A DNA stretch of 64,000 bases, taken from contig JAKZHN010000022.1 of NCBI GenBank assembly GCA_037179335.1, positions 372,001 to 436,000 of the forward strand, written 5' to 3'. Every line of letters begins with the position of its first letter. Position 1 is the stretch's first letter. Of the stretch, positions 9,122-20,900 are shown piece after piece. The DNA comes from Cyclaneusma minus (Eukaryota; Ascomycota; Leotiomycetes; Marthamycetales; Marthamycetaceae). The position numbers and the translations under genes were made by a program. Below the pieces are notes generated by a model. The model made no database searches. It was not told where the DNA came from and saw only the letters and a program-made list of their open reading frames with translations.

Positions 9122-10177
9122 ATGGCGACTGTAGCATCCGCAAGATATGGCAAGGACAACGTCCGAGTCTACAAGGTCGAGCGCGACGAATCGACCGGCG
9201 TGCAGACCGTCACCGAGATGACCGTCACCGTTCTCTTAGAAGGAGACATCGATGTCAGGTATATCTCCTCCCAAGATTCGCCCTGTTTCAGCCGTCCTAA
9301 ATCCCCAAAAGACTCACCGTGACTGACAACCACTCCCAGCTACACAAAAGGAGACAACAGCGTCGTAGTAGCCACCGACAGCATGAAAAACACCACCTAC
9401 ATCAAAGCCAAAGAAAACCCCGTCACACCGCCCGAGCTCTTCGCCAGCATCCTCGGCACCCACTTTATAGAAACCTACGCCCACATCCACACCGCCAACA
9501 TCAAGATCGTAACTCACCGCTGGACCCGCATGGTGATCGACGGAAAACCGCATCCACACTCCTTCCTCCGCGACGGCACCGAAACGCGCAACGTAGAAGC
9601 CATCATCCGCGAAGGCTCCGGCATCCAGATCAAGTCCGGAATCCAAGGTCTTACGGTGCTGAAAAGCACAGGCAGCCAATTCCACGGTTTCGTGAGAGAT
9701 GAATACACCACGTTGCCTGAGGTCTGGGACCGCATTTTGAGCACCGATGTGGATTGTACGTGGACGTGGAACCAGTTCTCCTCAATGGACGACGTAAAAT
9801 CCGCGGTGCCGAGGTTTGACAAGGCGTGGCAGAGCGCGAGAGATATCACTATGAAGACGTTTGCGGAGGAGAATAGCCCGAGTGTGCAGGGGACTATGTA
9901 TAAGATGTCGGAGCTGATTTTGGAGGCGGTGCCGGAGGTGGATTTGGTGGATTATAATTTGCCTAATAAGCATTATTTTGAGATTGGTAAGTGCTTTCTG
10001 CTGAACAGATGGGTATTTGGGGGGAGAAACAGCTGTACTGACATGTGACTAGATTTGAGCTGGCACAAGGGTCTTAAGAATACTGGCAAGGACGCGGAAG
10101 TCTATGCCCCGCAGTCGGGACCAAATGGGCTGATCTACTGTGCTGTTGCAAGAAGCCAGCTGGCTCCTAAGCTCTAG
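9122..10177 (+). CDS. uaZ: Uricase (urate oxidase)
   Basis: Three exons, 9122-9258, 9340-9986 and 10053-10177, give 302 residues, the usual length. The enzyme oxidises urate to 5-hydroxyisourate with O2 and no cofactor, in the peroxisome, as a step of purine degradation for nitrogen. Visible family residues include Lys in YGKDNVRVYK near the N-terminus, the Thr of VVATDSMKNT, the substrate-binding Arg in QSARDITMKTF, Gln in SVQGTMYKMS, and the catalytic His of the last exon in DLSWHKGLKNTGKDAEVY. The first intron splits a Ser codon (VDV-S-YTKGD) and the second an Asp codon (FEI-D-LSW). The C-terminus is ...SQLAPKL; the tripeptide PKL deviates from the usual (S/A)KL peroxisomal signal. The start is the first ATG of the conserved N-terminus, in context CATCATGG. 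Upstream UaY and GATA motifs fit induction by urate and nitrogen limitation. Confidence 0.95.
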
Positions 10178-12454
10178 AAAGTTGTCTTTGTGGGCCGTTG
10201 TGGTACTATTTGGGCGCTATAGAGGAGTCGTGAGGGGCATTGCATTCATTGGTGGGCATATATGGCGCTAGTTTCAAGGCAAGGACTTTTATAATATTAT
10301 GCCATGATGGCGCAATTCATGATTGTACCAGTGGTATTTTCAAGTCGAAGATTTCTTCTCTGGGGTGTGCTTTGGACACGTCGGTGTGTGCTTTTGAGAT
10401 ACAACGAAGTCGCAGTACATGTACCTGAGGAAAAAGATCAATTGGACTTTTGGAATCAAGGGGCAGCAAAACGATAAGGTATGTACTAAGTCCTGAGGAA
10501 AACTCGACGCTACTAAATCTCGCCATGAAACATAGTAGTTTTGTAGTCCTCGATGTATTTGTCAACTCTCACGTTCTCCATGCCTTGACCTCGGGCATTT
10601 CTCAAGCTTCTGGGAGCGGCTTCACTTATTCGATCTTCGCGTCCTCTGAGTTTTCTGTTGCCGACTGTCTGTGGGTGTATGGGTACTCTCAAAGTTCCAA
10701 GATCCCCCATCTCCGACTGTCGAAGATGTTACAACCAACACGGGTCATTTGCTGTTCTGCATCAACCTAGTCATTAGACTGGTCGTTTTGGAAGATGGCC
10801 ACTTCCGAACCTTGTGAGCTGTCACGGTGCCCTCAAAATGCTGGGTTCAGATCAGGGGATTTTTCTCCAGACCAGGTGATGCAATGCAGGAGGGGACATT
10901 GGGATCATTTGGATCAAGGGGATCATCTCGAACGTGGGAGATGTAGTGATAGAAATGAAACCTTGTGGCCATGCGAATTATATGAAAATGGCGGCTGAGG
11001 GACGCCAAGTGTGTGTGCGGACCCATTCGCCTGTTTGGTGCTTTGAGAGAGATCAGCCAGCCGCTGGTAGGCAGATGGACTTCAGCAGGAGGTACGAGAT
11101 GAGAATGATAATGGTTATAGGCAAGTGTTTGATCTGGGCGGACAAAATGTGTTGGAGTTCTGCGGGCGAAGACTATATGAAAATGACATACCTACGTCTT
11201 GGTTCATGGCCCCATGGATTGTCTGTTCGAAATAGGGGCAAGGGGGTGAGAAAGAGGAAGGCAAGAGCTGGGTACCTTGATTTGCCGGATTCTCATACGA
11301 ACCCCTTTCGACAGGTAAGCTGTTAATCTCCTCCAAAGAATGCTTAATTTGATCTCCGAGAATCCAGCGTATATAATGCAGTTTTCCGCGACTGCATTAA
11401 ATACCCGAAGCAATTACCTTCCGGGCTCCAAGCTGACAATTCACTCCTTAGCTTTACCCCTGATCCGACAGCCTCTCGTGACACTGCCCGTAAGCTTCTT
11501 TAATTGCCATCTTTCCGGACAACTATAGTGTTGGCCCGGTGTCCTCTCTCGAAAGCTCGCTACTCGCACCCTCATCGCAGTCATCCGCATCTTCTCTGCC
11601 CGTGCCATTGCTCTTGCGGAGCCTGACCGCGCAACTTCGACCTCCTGATCTCCACACCCACACCCACACCCCCTGAGCGCCTGAAATTTGACTCTGAAAT
11701 AAAACAATGCCCGTATATAACACTGCCGCAGTGCAGTATCTGACAGAAAGCAGGGGTCCGAACTGCGAACACAACCAGCGTACCGGAACTTCAACAACCT
11801 TGCTAGATAAATGTACATCAAATGAGATCTAGCTTACGTCGTTTCTCTCCTGTATTCCCATCATCCAGGTAACTGTTTGAAGTGGCTCTGCACTATCAGA
11901 GGATTACCGTCCGTCTTCTAAAACCCGCCCATCATGGCCCTGCCACCAACCTACTGGATTAGGGGGGGGGTTAGTGACTCTCGCCATCACAGCGTTCATA
12001 GGACCGCCGTTGTCCGTACTTTACTCCTCTGCCTTCTCCTATTTCTCGACGAACACCATGACTCCGTACCAAAACCTGGTTCCTGGTGGTCACGGTGTAA
12101 AGACGATTGTAACACGGACATATCACCCCAGGTTCCCGCACGTCGCCACGTCCGGGTCCTGACGAACCTCGATCCGTAGCGTCAAGTCGATGGCCTGAGG
12201 ACGCCAGTGTTGTGGTTTCGGGCGCAGACGAGGTCGTCCTCGGTCGCGTGGCTATGAAAAGAAGCACCTGCGCCTCTCACCTTCCATCTCCGACCACCAT
12301 CCCCACAGCCATTCCACAACCACCATCCCCACGTCCACAAGCCTTCTTTCTTAAGACTGCAATCTCCTCCGCCTCCATCTCTCAACCACAAGGCTCCTCC
12401 TTCATCATTTCCCCGCACCGCCGACTACCCATCTCCGAAAAGCCCCGACCGACT
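10178..12454. other. Intergenic region, no supported gene
   Basis: About 2.3 kb lie between uricase and the first 2EXR gene. Open frames here are short, overlap on both strands and show no family features. The part from 12270 to 12454 is pyrimidine-rich on the plus strand, as is common just upstream of fungal start codons. Confidence 0.4.
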
Positions 12455-13444
12455 ATGGAGATCACCTTGACCTCTGCTCAGAGCGTACCGGTCGCAGAGC
12501 CCATTACCCAGCAGGTCAAGAAGCGCGTCAATCGCCGTCACCTCCCACACGACATCTGCACCAGCACCCGCTCGTTCAAGAAGTGCCCAGCCACCGAATT
12601 CAGGCTTTTCCGCAGACTCCCACCCGAGCTCCGAGCGAAGATTTGGAACTTCGCGGTACCTTCGCATCGACTAGTTCCACTCAAGGTATGGATCGAGAAT
12701 GGTGTGCTGAAAGTAACGCTTCGCCGAGAGAATCGTCGTCTCTACGGAATGCCTGGTCCACCTCAGCGCATTTTGGACAACCCCATCACCTTGAGGGTAT
12801 GTAGAGAATCCAGGGACGTAGCGCTACTTCGGTACACTCTGTGCCATCCACTCGAGACCGCTCGGGATAGGATCTACCTGGATCTCAATACCGACATCTT
12901 CTTCATGAGCCCCCCGGGCAGGGCGGATCTTCGTTTCACTAGCGTCAAGGAGGTGTTCCATGTCAACCCCGGCTATGCTCTCTCTACCGAATTCGCCAGA
13001 AAGATCAAGAAATTGGTCGTTCGTATCAACGACAAGGCATCCGACAGCATAGGTGCTATGAACGTGGCAAGAGAATGTTTCGAAAATCTCAAGACGCTGA
13101 TCCTCGTCCACGAGCATCTCGAGCGCGATTTATATGACTCCGTACGCAATATAATCCAGCTGAGGGGCAGTCATGAGCATAATCTTTCCGGCGAGGCTGC
13201 CAATGACTCCTTCCAAGATGAGATGCACAAGTGGCTAGGACCGTACATCAATGACCTGCAGCTCATGGACGCCACTTGGGTGCCGCCAGCGGTAGAGTAC
13301 GGAAAACTTGTGACCGTGGAGAGTTGGGTACAGACTGGTCTGCCGGATGAACTTGTTCAGCGTGGCGAGGGATTGACATGGATTAAGAGCGGACACAGTG
13401 AGGTCGAAAGGCTAATGCGTGGCGGACGACGCAGGCGCCAATGA
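12455..13444 (+). CDS. 2EXR-domain protein, copy 1
   Basis: A single exon of 329 residues from the ATG at 12455 (MEITLTSAQSVPVAEP). The frame is open to 12212, but that part is pyrimidine-rich leader. After a basic linker comes the 2EXR signature: ATEFRLFRRLPPELRAKIWNFA, then LRVCRESRDVALLRYTLC and a YLDLNTDIFFM segment. 2EXR is a domain of unknown function greatly expanded in filamentous ascomycetes; it is named for recurring ExR motifs and resembles an F-box-like opening (LPPEL..KIW). The C-terminus ends in RGGRRRRQ. A paralog lies 1.3 kb downstream in the same orientation. No catalytic function is known and none is claimed. Confidence 0.8.
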   Translation: MEITLTSAQSVPVAEPITQQVKKRVNRRHLPHDICTSTRSFKKCPATEFRLFRRLPPELRAKIWNFAVPSHRLVPLKVWIENGVLKVTLRRENRRLYGMPGPPQRILDNPITLRVCRESRDVALLRYTLCHPLETARDRIYLDLNTDIFFMSPPGRADLRFTSVKEVFHVNPGYALSTEFARKIKKLVVRINDKASDSIGAMNVARECFENLKTLILVHEHLERDLYDSVRNIIQLRGSHEHNLSGEAANDSFQDEMHKWLGPYINDLQLMDATWVPPAVEYGKLVTVESWVQTGLPDELVQRGEGLTWIKSGHSEVERLMRGGRRRRQ

Positions 13445-13680
13445 GTGCAGTCTTGCTCGGCCCATCTCTCGCCATATCATTGGTACCCCGTTGGTCCCGT
13501 CGTTTCCTGCAACCCCCTGTCAACAATGGTCATGAGCCCATTGATGACGAGCCCATTGATGAGGAGCCCATTGTGATCTCGGACGACGAGGACGCAGACG
13601 ACGAGCCTCGTATGGTACTCGAAATGCAATCAAGCTGCCTCGAAGGCTCTTCGAGATATACCCCAAAGATATGTCTATGA
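13441..13680 (+). CDS. Possible small acidic ORF overlapping the 2EXR stop
   Basis: An ATG overlaps the stop of the upstream gene (ATGA) and opens 79 residues. They contain three copies of an acidic EPID(D/E) unit, encoded by three direct copies of GAGCCCATTG, then EEPIVISDDEDADDEP. It could be a separate small protein, an alternative 3' exon of the 2EXR gene or a remnant. I cannot decide; the coding-like acidic repeat is the only support. Confidence 0.25.
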   Translation: MSAVLLGPSLAISLVPRWSRRFLQPPVNNGHEPIDDEPIDEEPIVISDDEDADDEPRMVLEMQSSCLEGSSRYTPKICL

Positions 13681-13732
13681 AAAGTCAGCATATTCTCTGC
13701 CTCGCTCAGGGCTAATCGACGATGGGATCAAA

Positions 13733-14023
13733 TTATCGATTTCCAATTCCTGCATTCCAGTATCTTCGCCGCAAACTCTCCTCCCGAAAATCCTGGTACT
13801 CTTCGCTCGTTTTCCAGACTTCAATTTCGCCCTCCGTCTTCTGACGGCCACAGACGTAACAGCTGAGCGACGTTGTTTGTGCGAGATGAGCCATCTGGGT
13901 GGGATACGAAACAAATTGCTCTTTCTGAGTCTCTTCATCGTGTTTGCTCGGAGGCCACACTCGCTGGGGTTGGTGAGTCGTTGGTTCGTCTGGACTGTTT
14001 CTTCGTTGTTCTCCTGCTTGCAC
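13733..14023 (-). CDS. Candidate small Cys-motif protein (3' exon)
   Basis: The minus-strand frame encodes a coding-looking tail: QFVSYPTQMAHLAQTT, then SCYVCGRQKTEGEIEVW and a highly charged, Arg-rich end stopping at 13733. A second open frame just upstream (to 14157) could be its 5' exon. One possible intron starts GTGAAC in that frame and ends at the CTACAG just before the present frame. The splice donor is weak and I know no homolog, so this is tentative. Confidence 0.3.
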   Translation of the reverse strand: MQAGEQRRNSPDEPTTHQPQRVWPPSKHDEETQKEQFVSYPTQMAHLAQTTSLSCYVCGRQKTEGEIEVWKTSEEYQDFREESLRRRYWNAGIGNR

Positions 14024-14788
14024 GCGCTGTAGGTAGCAAGCTGGGAGAAGAGACGACTGGAGACGATCGCATGGGAGGCTTCGTACGGATTGCCTGGGTA
14101 CGAAGGGACTTGGTTGTTCACAGGAACGCTATTGGACAATATCGACGTCTGCACCACCCCCTTTTCCGACCGAACCTAAACCAGAACGCGAAACATCACA
14201 AGACATCCCCCGAATTCCAGCGTCATTCCATATCGTGCCTTGAAGTGTGAAATAGCAGAACTTGCTAGTTGCTGTATGTTAAGGGCAAGACAAACAAGTA
14301 TCTGGGTCCATTCGACATGTCCAGTGTGACGAAACCCATCTTGTCCCAACTGAAATTGAAACTTCCAGCGGCCGTTTTCCATGCCCACAAGTGATAGTCA
14401 CAAATATTCAGCTGCTACCGGACACCCACACACCCACACACCCACACGCTCTCTTTCTCTCCCTCCTCAAAATTCTCCAACCCGCATCACCCCTCGAGCA
14501 GCACCATCAGACAAGCCTTCCACCTGCTTGCTCCTCTCCCTGTGACCCATCCTCGAAGAGCACCGCTCCTTTTCTCTTCTCTCTGATTCTCCACCACAAA
14601 ACGCCTCGAAAAGCCCTGTCCTCCTCCAAGTGCAATTGAGTCCAAGGTAATCAACTCTCCCCAACGCCCTACAACTGTCTCCAAGCTCATCACCTTTGCA
14701 GCAGCGCAACAACTGCCACGCTTGTCCAATTACAGTCTTCTCAAAAATCACAATTCCCTCAAGCCCAGCGTCTCTGCAAGACTGCGAC

Positions 14789-15886
14789 ATGGCTCGCTCT
14801 ACTACCCGCAGGTTGGTGTTTCGTAAGAAGCAAGCGGTCAAGAAGACCTCTGGAGCGCCCACCCCGAAGTCTGCCTCAGCTCGGCCCGCAAAGTCAAAGA
14901 AGCCTCGAGCCCCCGTCAATATCAACCGCAGTACTCGAGGATTCAAGAGATCTCCTGCTGTCGAATTCAGGCTGTTTCCGAAGCTGCCACCCGAGATGCG
15001 AGAGAAGATCTGGTTGGCAACATTGCCAGACCAGCGTCTTGTACCTATCCGCTTCGAAATGTCCCAAAGTGGTTTCTACTTCAACCTGTTCCCTGCACAC
15101 ACCACAATCCCCCTCGCACTACATACTACTCGCGAGTCACGCAAGATTGCTCTGCGCCACTACACTCTGTTTCCGGCACGCAACAAACCTGGAAAGATGC
15201 TCCCTGGAGTTGGACAGACGATGACACCTGACCCAACCGCAATGATCTACCTAGATCCCAAGACTGACGTGCTCTTTTTTCCGCAACAAGGGTTGGCCTT
15301 CGAGTTGCACCGACTACAACTCGGTGCAAGACACCCATACCAACTTAATGGGCGCCCCAGACCTCCCTTGACCCTGCGCTTTCCGAACGCTCTCCCGCTG
15401 CAAATCGAGCAATTCGGTATTTCCTGCAGGACCGGTAACAGGCTCGAACTCATGTACATCATGGACCTCGCCAAAAGTTTCTTTCCGAATCTGCAGAAAC
15501 TGGTCGTGTCTATGAGTCCAATGGAATCTCAGTCGGAAACTCAGTTCAGGTACCGAGTTGCACAGTCCAAGCATATGGAATTCTCAGAGAAGACTGTTTT
15601 GTGGTATGACAGCGCACTCATCGACCGCTGGGACAGAGAAGTCGCAGATGCAACGATCAGACTGGCCTTGACGGACCCCACCTGGACTCCACCAACCGTC
15701 GAGATCAGGGGCCCTTCCCACCGACGGCCCACAGAATTAGTCAAGGTTGGAGCTAGGCGTTGTGTCGTGACTTTCCGTCTCAACGCGCGTCAGCAAAGTC
15801 TTTTGACCTTTACAACATCATCGAGTTCTCAGTCTGTCCCAGCAACGTACCCAGAACCGAAGATAATTCGCTTCTTAAGAGGATGA
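14789..15886 (+). CDS. 2EXR-domain protein, copy 2
   Basis: A single exon of 365 residues starting at ATG 14789 (MARSTTRRLVFRKKQ), a very basic N-terminus. The linker STRGFKRSPAVEFRLFPKLP is strikingly like the first copy (STRSFKKCPATEFRLFRRLP). The domain continues with PPEMREKIWLATLP, LALHTTRESRKIALRHYTL and IYLDPKTDVLFF. The shared linker and domain order show tandem duplication followed by strong divergence: outside these motifs the two proteins differ widely. The gene probably ends at 15886, though the overlapping frame that begins at 15760 stays open. Function is unknown. The upstream 14420-14460 region has a short CACACACC microsatellite. Confidence 0.8.
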   Translation: MARSTTRRLVFRKKQAVKKTSGAPTPKSASARPAKSKKPRAPVNINRSTRGFKRSPAVEFRLFPKLPPEMREKIWLATLPDQRLVPIRFEMSQSGFYFNLFPAHTTIPLALHTTRESRKIALRHYTLFPARNKPGKMLPGVGQTMTPDPTAMIYLDPKTDVLFFPQQGLAFELHRLQLGARHPYQLNGRPRPPLTLRFPNALPLQIEQFGISCRTGNRLELMYIMDLAKSFFPNLQKLVVSMSPMESQSETQFRYRVAQSKHMEFSEKTVLWYDSALIDRWDREVADATIRLALTDPTWTPPTVEIRGPSHRRPTELVKVGARRCVVTFRLNARQQSLLTFTTSSSSQSVPATYPEPKIIRFLRG

Positions 15887-16636
15887 AGAAGCACAGTTTG
15901 AACCTTCGAGGGCAAGAACCTTGGCTAGGACGAAATAATCATAACTTGCCGGTCTTTCCCACGATAGCCTTCCTGACCTTCATCATCGACGTTCTCTCTC
16001 TTTACACTACCTTGTCCGATATTCATGTCACTTTATTCTGCAAGCTTCTTAAGAACCGGAACTCCCCTAGGTCCATCATGAGTTATCTGTCAGCGTCTCC
16101 TCTTCACGACTGCAGGGACTCCTCGCACGATGGTGCGGAGGCGTGCTACCAGTACACTTCTCTCTCCCTGGCAGACTGCGATCTTTCTCGAAGTCCTGGC
16201 TTCCAACCGCTCTCATGTTCTTGGATAGCACTGGTTCCGTTCCCGTTCATCACAGAAGCATCGCAATCACTTTCTGCTAGCGTCATTTGCACAAAACACA
16301 CCAAAACAATCGCCAAAAACACACAGAAAACTACCAAACAAATCACGAGACACATAGAAAGCCCCCAAAAATTACCAAAAAAAATAAAAATTCGTGTGAT
16401 TTCGACGTCCACTTGCCAAGCTGTGAACAGTGAAAGACAAGTAACAATGGCTTGCCTACCTCTACCTACCACAGCACATCCAGTATTGACATCCTTACTC
16501 CCTCGACCCCTAAATTTCCCACAACCAACAGTGTCACTTTCCCATCTTCGCATCTTCCCCTCTGCCCACTCTCATCTGCTAGCAAATCTCGCAGCATCAT
16601 TAAAAAATCATTCAATACCTAAAGCACTAGTAATCA
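15887..16636. other. Intergenic, A/C-skewed stretch
   Basis: Bases about 16285-16400 are nearly free of G on the plus strand (A/C-rich, ending in A-runs). A long plus-strand open frame crosses the region (15760-16872), but its composition follows this skew and it opposes a better minus-strand gene. No gene is called. Confidence 0.4.
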
Positions 16637-16867
16637 TTAATCCCACATCCCACTCCCCCGCAACCTCTCCCTCGCCTCCAGCGCCTTCTTCTCCGTCCCG
16701 ATCCTCATCATCTCGGTACAATCAACACAATAGCCTCCGATATCTTTCTCTTCTACCTGGAGTTTGGAACACTTTCCTGTCGTGCGGCCTTCGCGACACA
16801 GCTTGGCGAAACTGTGGCCGCCGATATGTCCACAGCCGGTGTGGATGTGGTCGGTGTCTAGACACAT
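16637..16867 (-). CDS. Small Cys/His-rich protein, 76 aa
   Basis: From the ATG at 16867 the frame encodes MCLDTDHIHTGCGHIGGHSF and continues with AKLCREGRTTGKCSKLQVEEKD, then GYCVDCTEMM and a charged helical tail. Cys and His are spaced like the small fungal proteins that begin MCxxxxxxxxxCGH and end their core with CxxC. These may bind zinc, but no function is established. The frame is open upstream to 17188, but that part is low-complexity leader with an in-frame pyrimidine tract. No signal peptide is present. The gene looks intronless. Confidence 0.55.
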   Translation of the reverse strand: MCLDTDHIHTGCGHIGGHSFAKLCREGRTTGKCSKLQVEEKDIGGYCVDCTEMMRIGTEKKALEARERLRGSGMWD

Positions 16868-17947
16868 CTTAATGATCTTTTTTTGTGGGGGTGATGTGGC
16901 TGGGAGTATAGAAAGAAGACTGATAGGGGCAGGAAATAGCGTGGGGATGGGTGACGACGGATGATAGGGGTTAAATATGAGTTGGGTGAGACTATGTGTA
17001 ATGAACGAACGAACGCTCTGAGAGGTGTAAGCAAAAAGTGTGCGGTGGATGCTGTAAATTAGCTGAACTGATGCTGACTTGGAGGCTTTGGCGAATCGAA
17101 GTGGCACTGCCAAATTCGATACTGTGAGTAATGGATGAGGATCTTTAGGGTTCTGCGACTTGTATACGCCTATATTGACAGGACCCAAAAGATCATACTA
17201 ATGCAGGAAGGTGCGTTCTTATAGAATAACAAGAGATATGACCACTGACGAGAGCACAATGACAATGTGGAGAGTTCTTTGTGAGAGTTTCTTTGACCAC
17301 AGTGGCTGAAGGCCTATCTTTGGGACGAGACTATGCCATTGTGCTCGTGAGGTGGCTACCTATGAATAGCTGTAAGCGTGTTTCTTTGTCTCTGAGAACA
17401 AGCCGTTTGGGGGGATTGCCACGGAGGGATGAAAATCGCCAGTATATGATTTTACAAAGTTTTGGACAACGAAACTCGTTGCGAGGAGTGAAGGCGTACC
17501 TAAACAACAGATGTTACAGTGACAGGAAAACAGTCTGCATACCCCCTCACGAGTTCACCACGGGCTCGTGGCCAAACCTGATCTGCGGCTGATATCTCAA
17601 GCACCTGAACTACACTTAAATACTTGCTTCGGGGGAAAATCAAAGTTATCTTGGAAACAGCTGACTTCCGATGAGTGCGAAAAGCGGGAGGGGTATGCAG
17701 ACTTTCTTCTTCCCACTATACCACTCACACTGAGGATCGGCTAGGATGCTTGTGTATCTGGTAGCGAATTATGTTAACAGTGAGCTAGTGCCTAGTGTAT
17801 CTCAGTATTTAGGCCTTTGGGCTCCAAGTCCATACCTACTACATAAATTTCTCATTGTTCTCCTAACTGCCATCTCCCCCACGCATACTACTCTGCTATT
17901 CCTAACCCAGGGTATCACATCACATTCCTCTCTCTTCATCTCGCTCC
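16868..17947. other. Intergenic, no supported gene
   Basis: This holds the leader of the small Cys-rich gene and the 3' flank of the TBC gene. An open frame at 17281-17592 has no recognisable features. Bases 17840-18050 are C/T-rich. Confidence 0.4.
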
Positions 17948-20900
17948 CTACTCATTGCCCTTCTCCTCTCGCATCTCCCCGTCCCCCGCCTTCTCCTTCC
18001 CCTTCCCTCCCATATCCCCCAAATTAAACTCCTCCACCTCACTCCCCTCCTGCTCACCCCTCCTATACTTTATACCACTGTTCCCCATCTCACCTTCCCC
18101 CTCATCCTCCTCCCCAAACAAAAAAGCCGCCTTTTCCCTATTCGCCCTATGCTTGCTCTTCTCATCCATCCTCTTCTCTTTCGGCGCTGCTTTCAAAAAC
18201 GACGCGGACGTTTTCGGCGGCGACGAACTCGTCCCCTGATCCGGCTCCAACATCCACGAAAAAGACGACTGTGCCAGACTAGATCTTCTAGGAACAAGCG
18301 CTTGCGGCCTCAACGCATGCGAAGTTGTTGAGACAGCTTGAGAAGTTTGCGTCGAGTTAAAAATGTCGGAAGCGCCATCGACGTCCGAAGTGCCAGAGCT
18401 AGTTCCAGCCGCAGCTCGACGCAGAGCTGCAGTAGCGGATTCAGCAGCAGCTGTGGCATCTCTCCCTCCTCCTGCACTCCGCACCGAAACTGCTTCTGGA
18501 CTCGGTGTGCTGGTTTCTTTGGTCAGGACTGTCGTTGGTTCGGGTGTGTGGATTTGCGCTACTATTTTGGGAGCTGGATGATCTGCTATGGGGGATTTGG
18601 GCGCGAGGGGCGAAATGGTCGATATGATTTCTTTAGCAGGGCTCGGAGGATGAGCTGGCGGGAGTGGGAGTGTTGAATCTTCGAGATAGACTTTCACGAA
18701 CTGTACTTTCGCCACGGCGCTGTCAATCGCTTTCGTCACGCTCCGCCCGTCCTTCTCCTTTCCCGGGGTGTCCTCATCCGCTTTTCCTCCATCCCCGGGA
18801 GCAGCGCTCCTAAGCTCCTCCATAGCGCTCTCCAGCATCTTCGCAAGCTGCCTATTTCTTTGTTCAAGCGCCGCCATCTCCGGCCATGACCTTGCTGATG
18901 GCGCTCCTGAAGGACTCACAATAACTCTGCCTTCGTCTAAGCTCCACCGTCCACTCTGTATAGCCAATACGCGTTTTGGTGACAGCCGATTCGGTCGCGC
19001 AGCCATGTTCTTCTTCACCTCACCCACCGCATCTCTCACCGCCTGGTTAATACCCAGTCTCTCGCCTCGCTCCATGACGTTTTTTGCAGCTCCTTGAAGG
19101 AGTGCTTCAACACTGACGCCACTTTGGAATCGTGATGGCGAGCCGAGAGAGGATTTTCCGCGGCCGAATGGCGATGAGGCGCGGGACGGTTCGTGCGAAT
19201 GAGATTGGAAGGTGGCGAGTGTCGGGGATAGAGTGGATGAAGGGGCGCGGTTGGTGTATTTGGTGATTAGGGTGCTGCCGCCGAGGATCGTGGGGTTGGT
19301 GCGGATGTAGAGGGCGTCTTCGACGAATGTTTTGGGCGTGGAGGGGGAAAGAGGTTGAGGGTATTTGAGAAGGAGTGTGAGGGCTTGCGAGTAGGGGGCT
19401 TCGATTACTGACGGGTTTGTTAGCCATGGTATGTTGAAGATATGGGGTGTTTATGATACGAGGGGAAAGGGGTTGGGGATGGAATGGGAAATGGAAAGCG
19501 TACGTTGCCATCGGATGCGTAGTAACATAGAGACGCAGATGAGGTCGACGAGGGCGAGGGTCGGGTCTTCGGCGAAGAGCGTGTCCCAGAGTGCTAGGAG
19601 GGAGTCAAAGGGGAATTCGCGGCCGAATAGGAGGCGGATCCATCGACTATATCAGTGTTAGCATTTATTCCAGACTCGGAGTTTCGGACAGGTCTGCTGT
19701 ACAAAGACAGCGAAAAGAACACCCGTCTTATTCGAACACACGGAGTTCTCCGCAACTTGCGAAGCTCATCTATGGAGAGTAGTACAGTAACTCAAAAATA
19801 TCAAGCAGACAAGGCCAACTAGGACCTATTTTTGAGGATGGATGATGGCCACATGCATGTCATCCAGAAAAGATAGAAGCACAAAACTCACATCAGAAAA
19901 ATCTGCGGAAGCACTTCAATCCTCGTCAGGTGGTTAGCAAGCTCAGGATCCAACTGAGCCAAATAAACCTCATGGATCTGTCTACTCCGCTCCACTATAG
20001 GCGAAGAAGCATTCTGCGCCACCGAAGTAGTTCCCGAGATACTAGCCCTCCGTTCCGGCTCTCCCAACTCGTAAAAGCTTTTCGCAAACTGCATGAGTAT
20101 GGTAAAAAGTGTGAACGCATCAGCCTCAACGTATTGCGAATCTAGACACTCCCTGAAGCCAAGGGACAAGTCTTCTGATTGTTGCACCTGATCGTTTCCT
20201 TTTCCCCTAGATGGAGATGAAGCCGAGGAGGATGAAGATGACGAGAAGTCTACGGAATCATGTTCGATGACCCATAGGATAGGAGCTAGTAGCTCGTGCA
20301 TGCCTTGTCGATAGCCGACATCTTGGTTTAGCTTGCAGAAGATGAAGAGGATGTCGAGGAGGGTACGCTGGATGTGTGGCTGGCGAAAGAAGGGCTCGTC
20401 GGGCATGCAGCGCTCAACGTCTTGGAAGATCTCGGCGCGCATTTCTTCGTCGAGTCGGAGAGCGTTCCATGGTGACTTGTGATTTTGTCAGGTGACCCAG
20501 AAATAAAGGCGTTTAAGATGGAGAAAACGGGAGAAGGGATGGGACCTACGCTCGGGTCGTCGTTCAGGGGGTCTACATTGGCTCCTAGCTCTTCGGGATG
20601 CTCAATGTATTTGAGGAAATGCGCTCGTAAGGCACCGTAGGCGGACCTGGAGTCGGCTAGCGATTGTATCCACGAGTGGATATCGGTGCTTTGGAAATGT
20701 AGGAAGATCTAACATGAATTAGCTGTGTATAGAGACAAAAAGTCGAGACTGAGGATGAAAATAGCAGTACCTTCCAGCAAATTGATCGCAGCCCAGCTGT
20801 ACATGGGTTGGTGGCGTCGTCGTCCTCTCTGACATGCTTTCTGAGGTCGTCAAGGCTGGATGCTTTTGTCGTCTTTGACCATCGTGCTCTGTTGCTACAG

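Noticed and set aside
15760..16872. 370-codon plus-strand open frame
   Set aside because: It starts inside the 2EXR coding region, runs through an A/C-skewed tract and opposes the better small Cys-rich gene. The protein is low-complexity without motifs.
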